Below, in pieces: positions 41,773 through 54,560 of a DNA stretch of 64,000 bases. Numbering within the stretch: the stretch's first letter is position 1; every line of letters begins with the position of its first letter. The notes under the pieces were generated by a model that made no database searches, was not told where the DNA came from, and saw only the letters and a program-made list of their open reading frames with translations. Source of the stretch: an uncultured Paracoccaceae bacterium (GTDB lineage Bacteria; Pseudomonadota; Alphaproteobacteria; Rhodobacterales; Rhodobacteraceae); the NCBI GenBank assembly GCA_947498645.1, contig CANMKS010000001.1, positions 434,001 through 498,000 of the forward strand. The letters are read 5' to 3'. The position numbers and the translations under genes are program-made.

Positions 41773-43104
41773 TCAGATCCCGAGGTCGGTCGTGACGGCT
41801 GCAACCGCCGAACCAAGTTTTTCAACCACCTCGTCCAGGTGATCAGGCGTGGCGATAAAGGGTGGGGCCAGCAACACATGGTCGCCCTGCTTGCCGTCAA
41901 CTGTGCCACCCATCGGATAACAAATCAGACCTTGCGCAAAGGCCGCCGCCTTCAGCCGAGCATGAAATTTATGCTGCGGATCAAGGCAGGTCTTGGTCTC
42001 TCGATCGGCGACAAATTCAACGCCAACAAACAATCCGCGGCCGCGGATATCGCCCACATTGGGATGCTGGCCGAACCGCGCGCGCAACATATCCTGCAAC
42101 ATCTCACCCTTACCGCCAACCGCATCAATCAGACCCGACGTCAGTTTTGTCACCACGGCCAGACCGGCCGCACAGGCGACAGGGTGGCCAATGTAGGTAT
42201 GGCCGTGCTGGAAAAAACCGCTGCCCTGCTGGATCGCATCATGGATCGTCTTGCTGCAAAGCGTGGCACCAATTGGCTGATACCCGGCACCAAGGCCCTT
42301 TGCGATGGTGCAGATATCCGGGCTGATCCCATCGTACTCGCTGGCAAACAACGTGCCCGTGCGCCCCATGCCACACATCACCTCGTCCAGGATCAACAAC
42401 ACACCGTATTTATCGCAAATCTCGCGGATACGTTTGAAATAGCCCGGTACCGCCGGAACAGCACCAAGCGTGGCACCGACCACAGGCTCGGCCACAAAGG
42501 ACATGACATTCTCGGGGCCAAGGCGCAGGATTTCTGCCTCAAGCTCATCTGCGATGCGCAGGCCAAATGCCGCTTCGGTTTCGCCTTCATGCTGTTCGCG
42601 ATAGGCATAGCAAGGGGCGATGTGACTGACATCAATCAGCAAAGGCGCAAACTGGGCGCGGCGCCACGCGTTCCCGCCCACAGCCAGCGCCCCCAGCGTA
42701 TTGCCGTGATAGCTTTGCCGCCGGGCGATGATCTTTGCGCGTTGGGGCTGACCGATCTCGACATAGTATTGCCGCGCAAGCTTTAGCGCGGCCTCAACGG
42801 CCTCGGACCCGCCAGAGACGAAATAGACCCGATCGAGACCCTCTGGCGCGTGTGCAATCAACAGATCGGCCAGTTCCTCGGCGGGTTGTGATGTCAGGAA
42901 ACTGGTATGGGCAAATGCCATATCATCGAGCTGGGATTTGATCGCGGCGATAACATCGGGATCACTGTGACCAAGGCAGGAAACCGCCGCGCCACCCGAT
43001 CCATCAAAGTACCGCTTACCATTTTGGTCAATCAGATAGACGCCGTCACCTGCCACACCGACAGGAGGTAAGTGATTGGAATTTCTTGGAAAGACGTGGG
43101 ACAT
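41773..43104 (-). CDS. Class III (omega) PLP-dependent aminotransferase
   Basis: 443 residues. Cofactor lysine Lys269 in CTIAKGLGAGYQPIG, Asp240 in LLILDEVMCGMGRTG, and YHGNTLGALAVGG near 132. Class III enzymes transfer amino groups from omega-amines or amino acids to pyruvate or 2-oxoglutarate; this one resembles aspartate-aminotransferase-family members of unknown substrate. It lies upstream of the kinase and regulator genes with a 36-bp gap and is divergent from the TRAP transporter, so the pathway may degrade an amino compound brought in by that transporter. Confidence 0.88.
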   Translation of the reverse strand: MSHVFPRNSNHLPPVGVAGDGVYLIDQNGKRYFDGSGGAAVSCLGHSDPDVIAAIKSQLDDMAFAHTSFLTSQPAEELADLLIAHAPEGLDRVYFVSGGSEAVEAALKLARQYYVEIGQPQRAKIIARRQSYHGNTLGALAVGGNAWRRAQFAPLLIDVSHIAPCYAYREQHEGETEAAFGLRIADELEAEILRLGPENVMSFVAEPVVGATLGAVPAVPGYFKRIREICDKYGVLLILDEVMCGMGRTGTLFASEYDGISPDICTIAKGLGAGYQPIGATLCSKTIHDAIQQGSGFFQHGHTYIGHPVACAAGLAVVTKLTSGLIDAVGGKGEMLQDMLRARFGQHPNVGDIRGRGLFVGVEFVADRETKTCLDPQHKFHARLKAAAFAQGLICYPMGGTVDGKQGDHVLLAPPFIATPDHLDEVVEKLGSAVAAVTTDLGI

Positions 43105-43197
43105 CCGCAGATTTCCAGTGTTGGCTGCGATGATGCTCTCATTTTTGCTTCAAATTTGCTATAGGTAGTTACGCGCATAGACAGGGTGTCGGGCGGC

Positions 43198-43215
43198 TGA
43201 AACATTCAGGTTTCA
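43198..43215. promoter_or_regulatory. Dyad in the aminotransferase-TRAP divergent region
   Basis: TGAAAC-N6-GTTTCA is a perfect inverted repeat in the 228-bp region between the aminotransferase gene and the TAXI receptor gene. An 8-bp palindrome GGGTACCC follows at 43220-43227. It is a good candidate operator for the FixJ-type regulator at 39104; that link is inference. Confidence 0.35.
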
Positions 43216-43332
43216 AGTAGGGTACCCCTGCGCGGCTACACTTGCGGTGTCAAAACAAGATGGGCAACGGCGACGCTTCGCTGATTTCCACAAGCACCCG
43301 AATGCCAAACATTTGACTAAGGGAGAACGTCA

Positions 43333-44304
43333 ATGATCCAGAAAAAAATCTCAACAGTTGCTGCCGTCGCTGTTGCACTTACGGTTTCCGCCCCTGCGGC
43401 GATGGCCGAAGAGTTCATCACAATCGGGACCGGTGGTGTCACGGGTGTCTATTATCCGACAGGTGGCGCGATCTGCCGTCTGGTCAATCAGGGCCGCCGC
43501 GACCATGGGATCCGTTGCTCGGTCGAATCCACTGGTGGTTCGGTCTACAACATCAACACAATTCGCGAAGGCGAGCTGGAATTTGGTGTGGCCCAGTCCG
43601 ATTGGCAGTTCCACGCTTACAACGGTTCTTCCCGCTTCGAAGAGCAGGGGCCGTTCGAAAGCCTGCGTGCTGTTTTCTCTGTTCACCCAGAGCCGTTCAC
43701 CGTTGTAGCCCGCGCTGACGCAGGCATCACGACACTTGCCGATCTTGAAGGCAAGCGCGTGAACATCGGCAACCCGGGGTCAGGCCAACGCGGCACAATG
43801 GAAGTTGTGATGGAGCAGATGGGCTGGACCATGGACAGCTTTGCGCTGGCCTCCGAGTTGAAAGCCGCTGAACAGTCAGCCGCCCTTTGTGACAATCAGA
43901 TCGACGCGATGATCTACACCGTCGGTCACCCATCCGGTTCCATCCAGGAAGCGACAACAGCATGCGACTCTGTCCTTGTTGAAGTATCCGGCCCCGAAAT
44001 CGACGCGTTGATCGCTGACAACTCTTATTATCGCGCAGCCACAATCCCGGGTGGCATGTATCGCGGCAATGATGGCGATGTTGCAACCTTCGGTGTCGGT
44101 GCGACATTTGTCTCTTCCGCCGATGTTTCCGAAGACGTCGTCTATACCCTCGTTTCGGCTGTCTTTGACAACATCGACGACTTCCGCGGCCTCCATCCTG
44201 CGTTTGCCAATCTTGTCCCCGAAGAAATGGCCTCTGCGGGTTTGTCTGCACCAATCCACGACGGTGCGGCCAAATACTACCGCGAGCAAGGCTGGATGGA
44301 ATAA
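43333..44304 (+). CDS. TAXI-family TRAP transporter substrate-binding protein
   Basis: 323 residues with a signal peptide cleaved after AMA (MIQKKISTVAAVAVALTVSA at the start). The TAXI hallmark is TIGTGGVTGVYYPTGGAICR followed by CSVESTGGSVYNINTIREGE, and IGNPGSGQRGTMEVV lines the ligand cleft. It is the periplasmic receptor of the fused permease encoded next. TAXI systems carry glutamate or other organic acids or amines; the ligand here is unknown. Its start is preceded by AAGGGAG. Confidence 0.95.
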   Translation: MIQKKISTVAAVAVALTVSAPAAMAEEFITIGTGGVTGVYYPTGGAICRLVNQGRRDHGIRCSVESTGGSVYNINTIREGELEFGVAQSDWQFHAYNGSSRFEEQGPFESLRAVFSVHPEPFTVVARADAGITTLADLEGKRVNIGNPGSGQRGTMEVVMEQMGWTMDSFALASELKAAEQSAALCDNQIDAMIYTVGHPSGSIQEATTACDSVLVEVSGPEIDALIADNSYYRAATIPGGMYRGNDGDVATFGVGATFVSSADVSEDVVYTLVSAVFDNIDDFRGLHPAFANLVPEEMASAGLSAPIHDGAAKYYREQGWME

Positions 44305-44329
44305 GTCAGGCCAGCGGGCAAAGCATCCA

Positions 44330-44353
44330 GAGGAGGCGGGAAATCGCCTCCTC
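44330..44353 (+). promoter_or_regulatory. Hairpin between TRAP receptor and permease genes
   Basis: A perfect 9-bp stem, GAGGAGGCG paired with CGCCTCCTC, around a 6-nt loop, with no T-tract. In binding-protein transport operons such a stem usually protects the upstream receptor message from 3' decay, giving more receptor than permease; I infer that role here. Confidence 0.6.
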
Positions 44354-44410
44354 CATCGCCAACAAGAACGTCCGCTCTTTTGAGAGCAGGACAAGGGGGA
44401 GTGAGATCAC

Positions 44411-47023
44411 ATGGCAACCGATCAAGACCAACGCAAAGGCCTAAGCGAAGAAGAGCTTCAGGACCTTGTTTCATCTTCGGACGCCGGCGCGCGTAATCCT
44501 GTTGGATCGGTAGGGCTATTCCTGTCCATCGTTGCGATTACCTGGTCTGTCTTCCAAGTGGTGCTCGCTTCCCCATTGTCCAACCAGATTTTGCCGGGTT
44601 CGGTTGTGAACAATTCTCGCCAAATTCACCTGGCATTTGCCATTTTCCTTGCGTTCATGGCCTACCCTGCCTTCAAGTCCAGCCCGCGCGACTACATCCC
44701 GATCCCCGACTGGATCATGGGATTTGCCGGGGTGTTCATCGCGCTGTACGGCTATTTCTTCTACGACAAGATCGTCAACTCTGGCGGGCTTGCAGATGAT
44801 GTCGACAAGTGGTTTGCGCTGGCAGGCCTTGCGTTGCTGTTTGAAGGCGCACGCCGTGCGCTTGGACCAGCCATGGCGATCATCGCCGTTATCTTTCTCT
44901 TCTACGTCTTCTACGGATCATCGACGATTGTACCGGATGTGATCCGTTGGGGTGGTGCATCGCTCAAGAAAGCGATGAGCCATATGTGGATCACATCAGA
45001 GGGTGTGTTTGGTATTGCCCTGGGTGTCTCCACCAAGTTTGTTTTCCTTTTTGTGTTGTTCGGCGCGCTCCTCGATAAGGCTGGGGCTGGTAACTATTTC
45101 ATTAAGATGGCTTTTGGCGCGCTGGGCCATCTTAAAGGGGGGCCTGCGAAGGCTGCTGTGGTGGGTTCCGCTGCAACCGGTCTGATCTCGGGCTCCTCTA
45201 TCGCCAATGTTGTGACCACGGGTACGTTCACCATCCCGCTGATGAAGCGGGTCGGGTTCAGTTCCGAAAAGGCGGGTGCCGTTGAAGTGGCATCATCGGT
45301 CAACGGGCAGATCATGCCGCCGGTGATGGGCGCTGCGGCGTTCCTGATGGTTGAGTATGTGGGCATCTCTTATGTTGAGGTGATCACCCACGCTTTCCTG
45401 CCTGCGACGATTTCCTATATCGCGCTGGTCTATATCGTTCACCTTGAAGCGGTGAAAAACAACATGCCGACGCTGGGCAACCGCGTCGTGTCCATGGGCC
45501 GGACCATTGGTGGGATGGCGGCCTTCTTTGTCGGGTTCGCGGCCCTTTGCTATGGCGTGCAATACCCCGTCAGGGCGATCACGAGTGCGCTCCCGAACTC
45601 TGGGTTGATCCTGTCGGCACTGGTCTTTTTGACCTATGTTGCCTTGCTCTGGGTCGCGTCCGGCGTTGCTGATCTTGAGGCTGACGATCCAAACGCGAAA
45701 GAAGTCGAACTGCCGGTCGTTGGCGAAATCTACAAGGCGGGCCTTTATTATCTGCTGCCGATCATCGTGCTGGTTTACTTCTTGATGATCGAACAGAAGT
45801 CGCCCGGCCTTTCGGCCTTCTGGGCCACGATGCTGCTTTTTGTGATCCTGCTGACGCAACACCCGTTAAAGGCGGTCTTCCGGGGCGAAAGCGCCCTGTT
45901 CGAACGGTTCAAGGACGGGATCGTTGACCTGCTGCAAGGTCTGGTTGATGGCGCGCGCAATATGATCGGTATCGGTCTGGCAACGGCAACCGCTGGCGTC
46001 ATCGTCGGCACGGTCACGCTGACCGGTGTGGGTCAGGTCATGGCTGATCTGGTTGAATTCCTTTCTGGTGGCAATCTGATCCTGATGCTGGTCATGGTCG
46101 GGCTGTTGTCGCTGGTGCTGGGCATGGGGCTGCCGACAACGGCGAACTACATCGTTGTGTCCTCGTTGATGGCGGGTGTTGTCGTGCAACTGGGCGCGCA
46201 GTCCGGGCTTGTTGTGCCACTGATCGCGGTCCATCTCTTTGTGTTCTATTTCGGGATCATGGCGGATGTGACGCCGCCGGTGGGTCTGGCCAGTTTTGCC
46301 GCCGCCGCTGTGTCAGGCGGGGACGCCATCCGAACCGGTTTCGTGGCATTCTTCTATAGCCTGCGTACCGTTGCCCTGCCCTTTGTTTTCATCTTCAACA
46401 CGGACCTGCTGCTGATTGATGTGGGATGGGCCCAAGGCATACTGGTCTTTATATCGGCAAGTATCGCAATCCTTGTATTCACGGCAGGCACGATGGGCTG
46501 GTTTGTCACCAAAAGCCGCATTTATGAAAGCGTGCTGATGATCCTGATCGCCTTCATGCTGTTCCGGCCTGATTTCGTGATGGACCGCGTCCAGCCGCCC
46601 TTTGCAGATGTGGCTCCCGCAGCACTGACGCAGACCATCGAAGAAGCACCAGTCGGAAGCGAAATTCGCGTGGTCATCAATGGCCCCGACTTTGACACCA
46701 GTGAATTGCGCGACACGACCATCGTGCTGACGATTGGTGAAGAGGCCCCCGCCGACAGATTGGCGGCGATGGGTCTGGCGTTCTTTGCCGAAGGTGATGA
46801 TCTGGCCGTGGAAGAACCGATGTTTGGCTCTCCACACGCCAGCAGCCTGGCCGACTACGATTTTTACGGCGATGAATATGTCACCGTAAAAGAGGTGCTG
46901 GCGCCGCAGTCACAACTGCCAAAAGAGCTGGTTTTCATTCCGGCACTCTTGCTGCTGGCCTTCGTCTATATGCTGCAGCGTGGCCGTGCCCGCCACGCCG
47001 TTCCCCAAGGAGAAGCCGCATGA
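44411..47023 (+). CDS. Fused TRAP transporter permease (DctQ-DctM), TAXI type
   Basis: 870 residues. N-terminal small-permease (DctQ-like) helices at about 30-155, then the large DctM part with repeated membrane segments (about 160-690), including GSAATGLISGSSIANVVTTG and GLPTTANYIVVSS, which form the substrate path of the family. The last ~170 residues (about 700-870) match the soluble DUF3394-type extension found on TAXI fused permeases, ending in one more helix. It uses the sodium or proton gradient to drive import of the ligand of the receptor at 43333. It overlaps the universal stress protein gene by 4 nt. Confidence 0.94.
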   Translation: MATDQDQRKGLSEEELQDLVSSSDAGARNPVGSVGLFLSIVAITWSVFQVVLASPLSNQILPGSVVNNSRQIHLAFAIFLAFMAYPAFKSSPRDYIPIPDWIMGFAGVFIALYGYFFYDKIVNSGGLADDVDKWFALAGLALLFEGARRALGPAMAIIAVIFLFYVFYGSSTIVPDVIRWGGASLKKAMSHMWITSEGVFGIALGVSTKFVFLFVLFGALLDKAGAGNYFIKMAFGALGHLKGGPAKAAVVGSAATGLISGSSIANVVTTGTFTIPLMKRVGFSSEKAGAVEVASSVNGQIMPPVMGAAAFLMVEYVGISYVEVITHAFLPATISYIALVYIVHLEAVKNNMPTLGNRVVSMGRTIGGMAAFFVGFAALCYGVQYPVRAITSALPNSGLILSALVFLTYVALLWVASGVADLEADDPNAKEVELPVVGEIYKAGLYYLLPIIVLVYFLMIEQKSPGLSAFWATMLLFVILLTQHPLKAVFRGESALFERFKDGIVDLLQGLVDGARNMIGIGLATATAGVIVGTVTLTGVGQVMADLVEFLSGGNLILMLVMVGLLSLVLGMGLPTTANYIVVSSLMAGVVVQLGAQSGLVVPLIAVHLFVFYFGIMADVTPPVGLASFAAAAVSGGDAIRTGFVAFFYSLRTVALPFVFIFNTDLLLIDVGWAQGILVFISASIAILVFTAGTMGWFVTKSRIYESVLMILIAFMLFRPDFVMDRVQPPFADVAPAALTQTIEEAPVGSEIRVVINGPDFDTSELRDTTIVLTIGEEAPADRLAAMGLAFFAEGDDLAVEEPMFGSPHASSLADYDFYGDEYVTVKEVLAPQSQLPKELVFIPALLLLAFVYMLQRGRARHAVPQGEAA

Positions 47024-47451
47024 CCGGACCCGTACTTTGCGCAATCGACATCAACGATGCGGCGCACGACAATGTCGTGATCCTGGCCGCCAAGAAGCTG
47101 GCCGATCTAGAAGGCGCGCCGCTGGATGTCGTCACCGTGGTTCCCGACTTTGGCAAAAGCATGGTCGGCAGCTTCTTTGAAAGCGACCATCACAACAAAC
47201 TGGTGGCATCCACCAAACAAACCCTGAATGATCTTGTCATCGCGACAATCGGGAAAGAAGCCAACGAAAATGTCCGCCACGTCGTCGCAACAGGCACAGC
47301 CTACGAAGAAATAATCAAGTTGGCCGAACAGACGAAATCAAGCCTGATTGTCATTGGCGCGCATAAGCCTGATTTCAAAGACTACCTTTTGGGGCCAAAT
47401 GCCGCGCGGGTCGTGCGCCATTCCAACTGCTCGGTCTACGTAGTGCGCTAG
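47020..47451 (+). CDS. Universal stress protein (UspA family)
   Basis: 143 residues, one Usp domain: LCAIDINDAAHDNVVILAAK at the start and the ATP-binding pattern VIGAHKPDFKDYLLGPNAAR then VVRHSNCSVYVVR, corresponding to G-x2-G-x9-G-S/N. A Usp gene coupled to a TRAP permease is a known arrangement (for example TeaD), where the Usp protein tunes transport, probably by ATP binding. The ATGA overlap with the permease supports that here. Confidence 0.9.
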   Translation: MTGPVLCAIDINDAAHDNVVILAAKKLADLEGAPLDVVTVVPDFGKSMVGSFFESDHHNKLVASTKQTLNDLVIATIGKEANENVRHVVATGTAYEEIIKLAEQTKSSLIVIGAHKPDFKDYLLGPNAARVVRHSNCSVYVVR

Positions 47452-47585
47452 GGCCAGTTTCCTGCAATGCATAATTTTGACTTGCAGGACTAATAAATTG
47501 TCTCTCCAGTGGCAGGGTAACACCATGCTGCGAAAATACGGGCGCACGCCGCCCGGCCTCTCAGCATCGCAGCGAGGGGCGCTCA

Positions 47586-50021
47586 ATGAAAACCAGAACC
47601 AAAGTCGTTGTCATTGGCGGGGGTATCGCAGGGTGTTCCACCCTTTATCACCTGACCGAGGAAGGCTGGACAGATGTTGTTCTGATCGAGCGGGATGAAC
47701 TGACATCGGGGACAACCTGGCACTCTGCCGCGCAAGTCACGAACTTTGGCATGAACCAGACGATGGTCGGGCTCAAATCCCACTCTATCCGGCTTTACAA
47801 GAAACTGCGCGATGATCCCGCTTATCCGGTTGGCTATCATCACGGTGATGGCGGCATACGGCTGGCCAATACCGAAGCGCAGATGCAAGGGTACCGGCAT
47901 TTCGCCTCGATGGCGCGTGGCATGGGTGTGGAATTTGAGGTGATCGACGCCGCAGAATGCGCCAAGCGGCACCCGCTGATCTCGACCGACAACCTGCTGG
48001 GCGGGTTGTGGGATGGCGAAGACGGCGACATTGACCCCGCGCAACTGTGTCAGGCGCTGGCATTTCATGCCCGCAAAGCCGGTGCCGAAGTCTATCGGCA
48101 CACGGCCGTCACGGGACTGACCCAGCGCGACGATGACACCTGGTTGGTAGAAACCGACAAGGGCAACATTGACGCTGATATTGTGGTCAACGCCTGCGGC
48201 TACCGGGTGAACGAAATGGGCGCATTGATGGGGGTACAACACCCCGTCGCATCAATGGAACACCAGTATTTCGTCACCGAAGATATCCCCGCGATCAAAG
48301 AGGCGGGGCACCGGATGCCGCTGCTGCGCTGCCCGATCTCGGATTACTATTGCCGGCAGGAAAAAGATGGTCTGCTGGTGGGTTTCTATGAACAAGGCTG
48401 CAAGACCTGGGGCATGGATGGGATCAGCCCCAGCTTTGCCAATGACCTTTGCCCCGACGATCTTGATCGGGTGATGGATGTGCTCGAAGGGGCCTTCGCC
48501 CGGATGCCCGCGCTGACAGAAGTGGGAATCAAACGTGTGGTCAACGGCCCCATCACCTATACGATTGATGGCGCGCCACTGGTCGGCCCGATCCCCGGCA
48601 AGCGTAACGCATTCTGCATTATTGGCCTGCGGGCTGGCATGGGCGAAGGTGGCGGGCACGGCTGGTTGCTGGCCCAGCAAATCGTCCATGGTGAGGCCTG
48701 CTATGACACGTGGTGCATTGATCCACGCCGGTTCACCGGCCATGCCAATGTTGAACTGACGGCGCTCAAAGCCATCGAGGACTACCAAAACGAATTCCGC
48801 TTCCACTTCCCGCATGAACACCGCCCCGCCGGGCGCCCGGCCAAGACCACACCCTTGACGCCCATCTTGGCTGCGGAAGGGGCTGAATTCACTGTCGTGA
48901 ACGGCTGGGAACGTGTGGACTACATCAAGCCTGCACCCGATTTTCAACCTACGCCCAGCTTCAATTTCGACGAAACTTTCGCTGTGATCGCCGCTGAAGT
49001 CCACAACGTGCAAACCAATGTGGGTCTGGCCGAAGTCAACGGTTTCAACCGGATCGAAATCACCGGTGCAGACAGGCACAGCTTTCTGGACCGACTGTTC
49101 TGCGGCAATGTCACCAGGCGCACAGGGCGCGTTGGGCTGGGATACCTGCTGAACCATCAGGGCATGGTGAAGGGCGAGGCAACCGTTGCCAATCTGCCTG
49201 CCAGCGACCGCGGACCAGCGCGTGTCTGGTATGGCTCTGCCGCGGCAAGCGAATATCACGACATGGATTGGTTGAACGCACAGTTGCGCGCGGATGAAGA
49301 CGTGCAGTTGCGCAGCCTGACCAATGACCAGACCATTCTGGTACTGGCGGGCCCAAAATCACGCGCGGTCTTGTCGGCCTGTGCGCGCGGCGACTGGTCA
49401 AAAGAGGCGTTTCCCTGGCTTAGTGTCCGCGAATGCACCATCGGCTTTGCGCCTGCCACAGTCATGGGTGTCAGTTTTTCGGGCGAGCTGGCCTACGAAA
49501 TCCACGTGCCAAACGCCGCGCTCTATGCGGCCTATCTTGCACTGCGCGAGGCGGGCAAGGCGCAGGGGCTGAAACTCTTCGGCGCGCGCGCTGTGGACGC
49601 GATGCGCATGGAGAAAGGGTTCCTGCATTGGAAGGCCGACCTGATTACAGAGCGCGACCCGTTCGAGACCGGATTGGCGCGGTTTGTGAACACTGCAAAA
49701 GACACGTTCATCGGCAAAGATGCGTTGCTGAAACGGATGGCGGATGGTCCTGCAAAACAGCTCGTGTCGCTTTGTGTTGAGGCGGATCATGCCCCCGCCC
49801 ACGGCGGTGCATCGCTGATGAAGGATGGAGCGGTGGTTGGCACAATCACCTCTGGCGATTGGGGGCATCGGGTGAACATGAACCTCGCCTATGCCTTCAT
49901 AGATCCAAAATTGGCCGACGTGGGGACAAGGCTACACCTGGATCTTTGCGGTGACTTGATCAACGTGGAAGTGATTGCACCGTCACCCTATGATCCCGAC
50001 TTCGCACGGATGCGATCCTAG
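47586..50021 (+). CDS. Dimethylglycine/sarcosine-dehydrogenase-like FAD enzyme with GcvT domain
   Basis: 811 residues. Residues 1 to about 390 form a DAO-type FAD domain: VVVIGGGIAGCSTLYHL at 7-23, and SGTTWHSAA with His46, the site of covalent FAD attachment in dimethylglycine dehydrogenase. The rest (about 430-811) is the folate-binding GcvT/aminomethyltransferase module, ending in a barrel. Such proteins oxidise N-methyl amines and pass the one-carbon unit to tetrahydrofolate. The exact substrate is not determined. It follows the Usp gene after 134 bp and probably belongs to the locus of the TRAP transporter. Confidence 0.88.
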   Translation: MKTRTKVVVIGGGIAGCSTLYHLTEEGWTDVVLIERDELTSGTTWHSAAQVTNFGMNQTMVGLKSHSIRLYKKLRDDPAYPVGYHHGDGGIRLANTEAQMQGYRHFASMARGMGVEFEVIDAAECAKRHPLISTDNLLGGLWDGEDGDIDPAQLCQALAFHARKAGAEVYRHTAVTGLTQRDDDTWLVETDKGNIDADIVVNACGYRVNEMGALMGVQHPVASMEHQYFVTEDIPAIKEAGHRMPLLRCPISDYYCRQEKDGLLVGFYEQGCKTWGMDGISPSFANDLCPDDLDRVMDVLEGAFARMPALTEVGIKRVVNGPITYTIDGAPLVGPIPGKRNAFCIIGLRAGMGEGGGHGWLLAQQIVHGEACYDTWCIDPRRFTGHANVELTALKAIEDYQNEFRFHFPHEHRPAGRPAKTTPLTPILAAEGAEFTVVNGWERVDYIKPAPDFQPTPSFNFDETFAVIAAEVHNVQTNVGLAEVNGFNRIEITGADRHSFLDRLFCGNVTRRTGRVGLGYLLNHQGMVKGEATVANLPASDRGPARVWYGSAAASEYHDMDWLNAQLRADEDVQLRSLTNDQTILVLAGPKSRAVLSACARGDWSKEAFPWLSVRECTIGFAPATVMGVSFSGELAYEIHVPNAALYAAYLALREAGKAQGLKLFGARAVDAMRMEKGFLHWKADLITERDPFETGLARFVNTAKDTFIGKDALLKRMADGPAKQLVSLCVEADHAPAHGGASLMKDGAVVGTITSGDWGHRVNMNLAYAFIDPKLADVGTRLHLDLCGDLINVEVIAPSPYDPDFARMRS

Positions 50022-50206
50022 AGCGGCGGCTGGATCACCGCGCGCCGGCCCAGCCTTAGATCATGATCTCAAGTCCCCAGAACTGGCTTATCTGCGCAGT
50101 GGGATCAGCATCAATCCTGTGGGTTTTCGTCCGTTTGCCCCTAAAGGCGCCATTCCCATCCACCGGCGGCCTCGAAACAAACCAGAGATTCAGAAGGGTC
50201 AAAACC

Positions 50207-53444
<3,238 letters not shown>

Positions 53445-53451
53445 ACCAAAG

Positions 53452-53478
53452 GGGCGCAGCCTTCCCAAGGCTGCGCCC
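53452..53478 (+). terminator. Terminator-like hairpin after katG
   Basis: A perfect 12-bp stem, GGGCGCAGCCTT paired with AAGGCTGCGCCC, around CCC, 7 bp after the katG stop. No T-tract follows, so termination efficiency is uncertain. Confidence 0.65.
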
Positions 53479-53516
53479 ATCCCCTACGCAGGACCTTCAC
53501 AGCATAGGTCGGCGGT

Positions 53517-54554
53517 ATGTACACCCAAACATTGATCATCGGCGGCGGCCTTAGCGGGTTGTCATTGGCCCACCAGCTGCAAAAGGCCGGGCACGACTAC
53601 CACCTTGTCGAAGCACGCGGTCGCTTGGGTGGGCGGATCAAATCGCTGATCGTGGATGATATCGCCGTTGATCTTGGGCCATCATGGATATGGCCGGGGC
53701 AAGATCGGGTTGCGGCACTTCTGTCTGAACTGGACCTTGGGGTATTTGAACAATGGTCCCAAGGCGCAAGCCTGTTGGAACAACCCAACGGTGAGGTCGT
53801 GCAAAACTCCGGCTTCATGTCGATGGCCGGGTCTCTGCGGGTCGCAGGCGGGACAACTGCGCTGACAGATGCACTGGTCGCCCAGCTTGACCCGTCGCGG
53901 ATATCGTTGAATGCTGCCGTGACCCAGATCAGCAGCGCACCAAATGTGATATTGGCGGATGGGCGGACCATCACGGCGGAACGGATCGTGCTGGCGGTGC
54001 CACCCCGGATCGCTGCCAATCTGACCTACACGCCCGCATTGGCCCAGATCAACATGCTGGGCCATATCCCGACCTGGATGGGCGCACATGCCAAATTCGT
54101 GGCCGTCTATGACACTCCTTTCTGGCGCGATGGGGGCCTGTCAGGTGACGCCAGCAGCAGGCGCGGACCGATGGTTGAGATCCACGACGCAAGCCCCGCG
54201 GATGACACTTATGGCGCGCTCTTTGGCTTTGTTGGGTTACCGGCACATGTTCGGGCCCAAGCGAAAGATCAGGTGCAAGACGCTGCTCTGGCGCAGCTCG
54301 CGAACCTCTTTGGTGAGGCCGCCGGCAAACCATTGTCCTATGTGTTGGAAGACTGGTCAACTGCGGCCTTCACCGCAACCGCAGCCGACGCCACGCCACC
54401 GCCGGGGCATCCGCCATACCTGATGCCCAAAGCACTGGCGCATGTCTGGGATGACAAACTCATCTTTGCGGTCACCGAAATGGCACCGGACAATGGTGGG
54501 CTGATCGAAGGGGCCTTGGCCGCAGCAGAACATGCGGCCAAGAAGATCCTGTAG
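53517..54554 (+). CDS. Flavin monoamine-oxidase-like protein, short
   Basis: 345 residues. FAD-binding motif IIGGGLSGLSLAHQL at 7-21 and EARGRLGGRI at 33-42, both typical of flavin amine oxidases. The usual substrate domain is present, but the protein is about 100 residues shorter than most members. The FAD-closing C-terminal segment DNGGLIEGALAAAEHAAKKI is present. It would oxidise an amine or a related substrate; the reaction is unknown. It lies 72 bp after katG and converges with the RND permease gene with a 6-bp gap. Confidence 0.8.
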   Translation: MYTQTLIIGGGLSGLSLAHQLQKAGHDYHLVEARGRLGGRIKSLIVDDIAVDLGPSWIWPGQDRVAALLSELDLGVFEQWSQGASLLEQPNGEVVQNSGFMSMAGSLRVAGGTTALTDALVAQLDPSRISLNAAVTQISSAPNVILADGRTITAERIVLAVPPRIAANLTYTPALAQINMLGHIPTWMGAHAKFVAVYDTPFWRDGGLSGDASSRRGPMVEIHDASPADDTYGALFGFVGLPAHVRAQAKDQVQDAALAQLANLFGEAAGKPLSYVLEDWSTAAFTATAADATPPPGHPPYLMPKALAHVWDDKLIFAVTEMAPDNGGLIEGALAAAEHAAKKIL

Positions 54555-54560
54555 CCCGAC

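Noticed and set aside
47460-47489. Terminator after the universal stress protein gene
   Set aside because: TCCTGCAA/TTGCAGGA can pair, but the 14-nt loop and lack of T-tract make it a weak hairpin; the FAD/GcvT gene may be read through.
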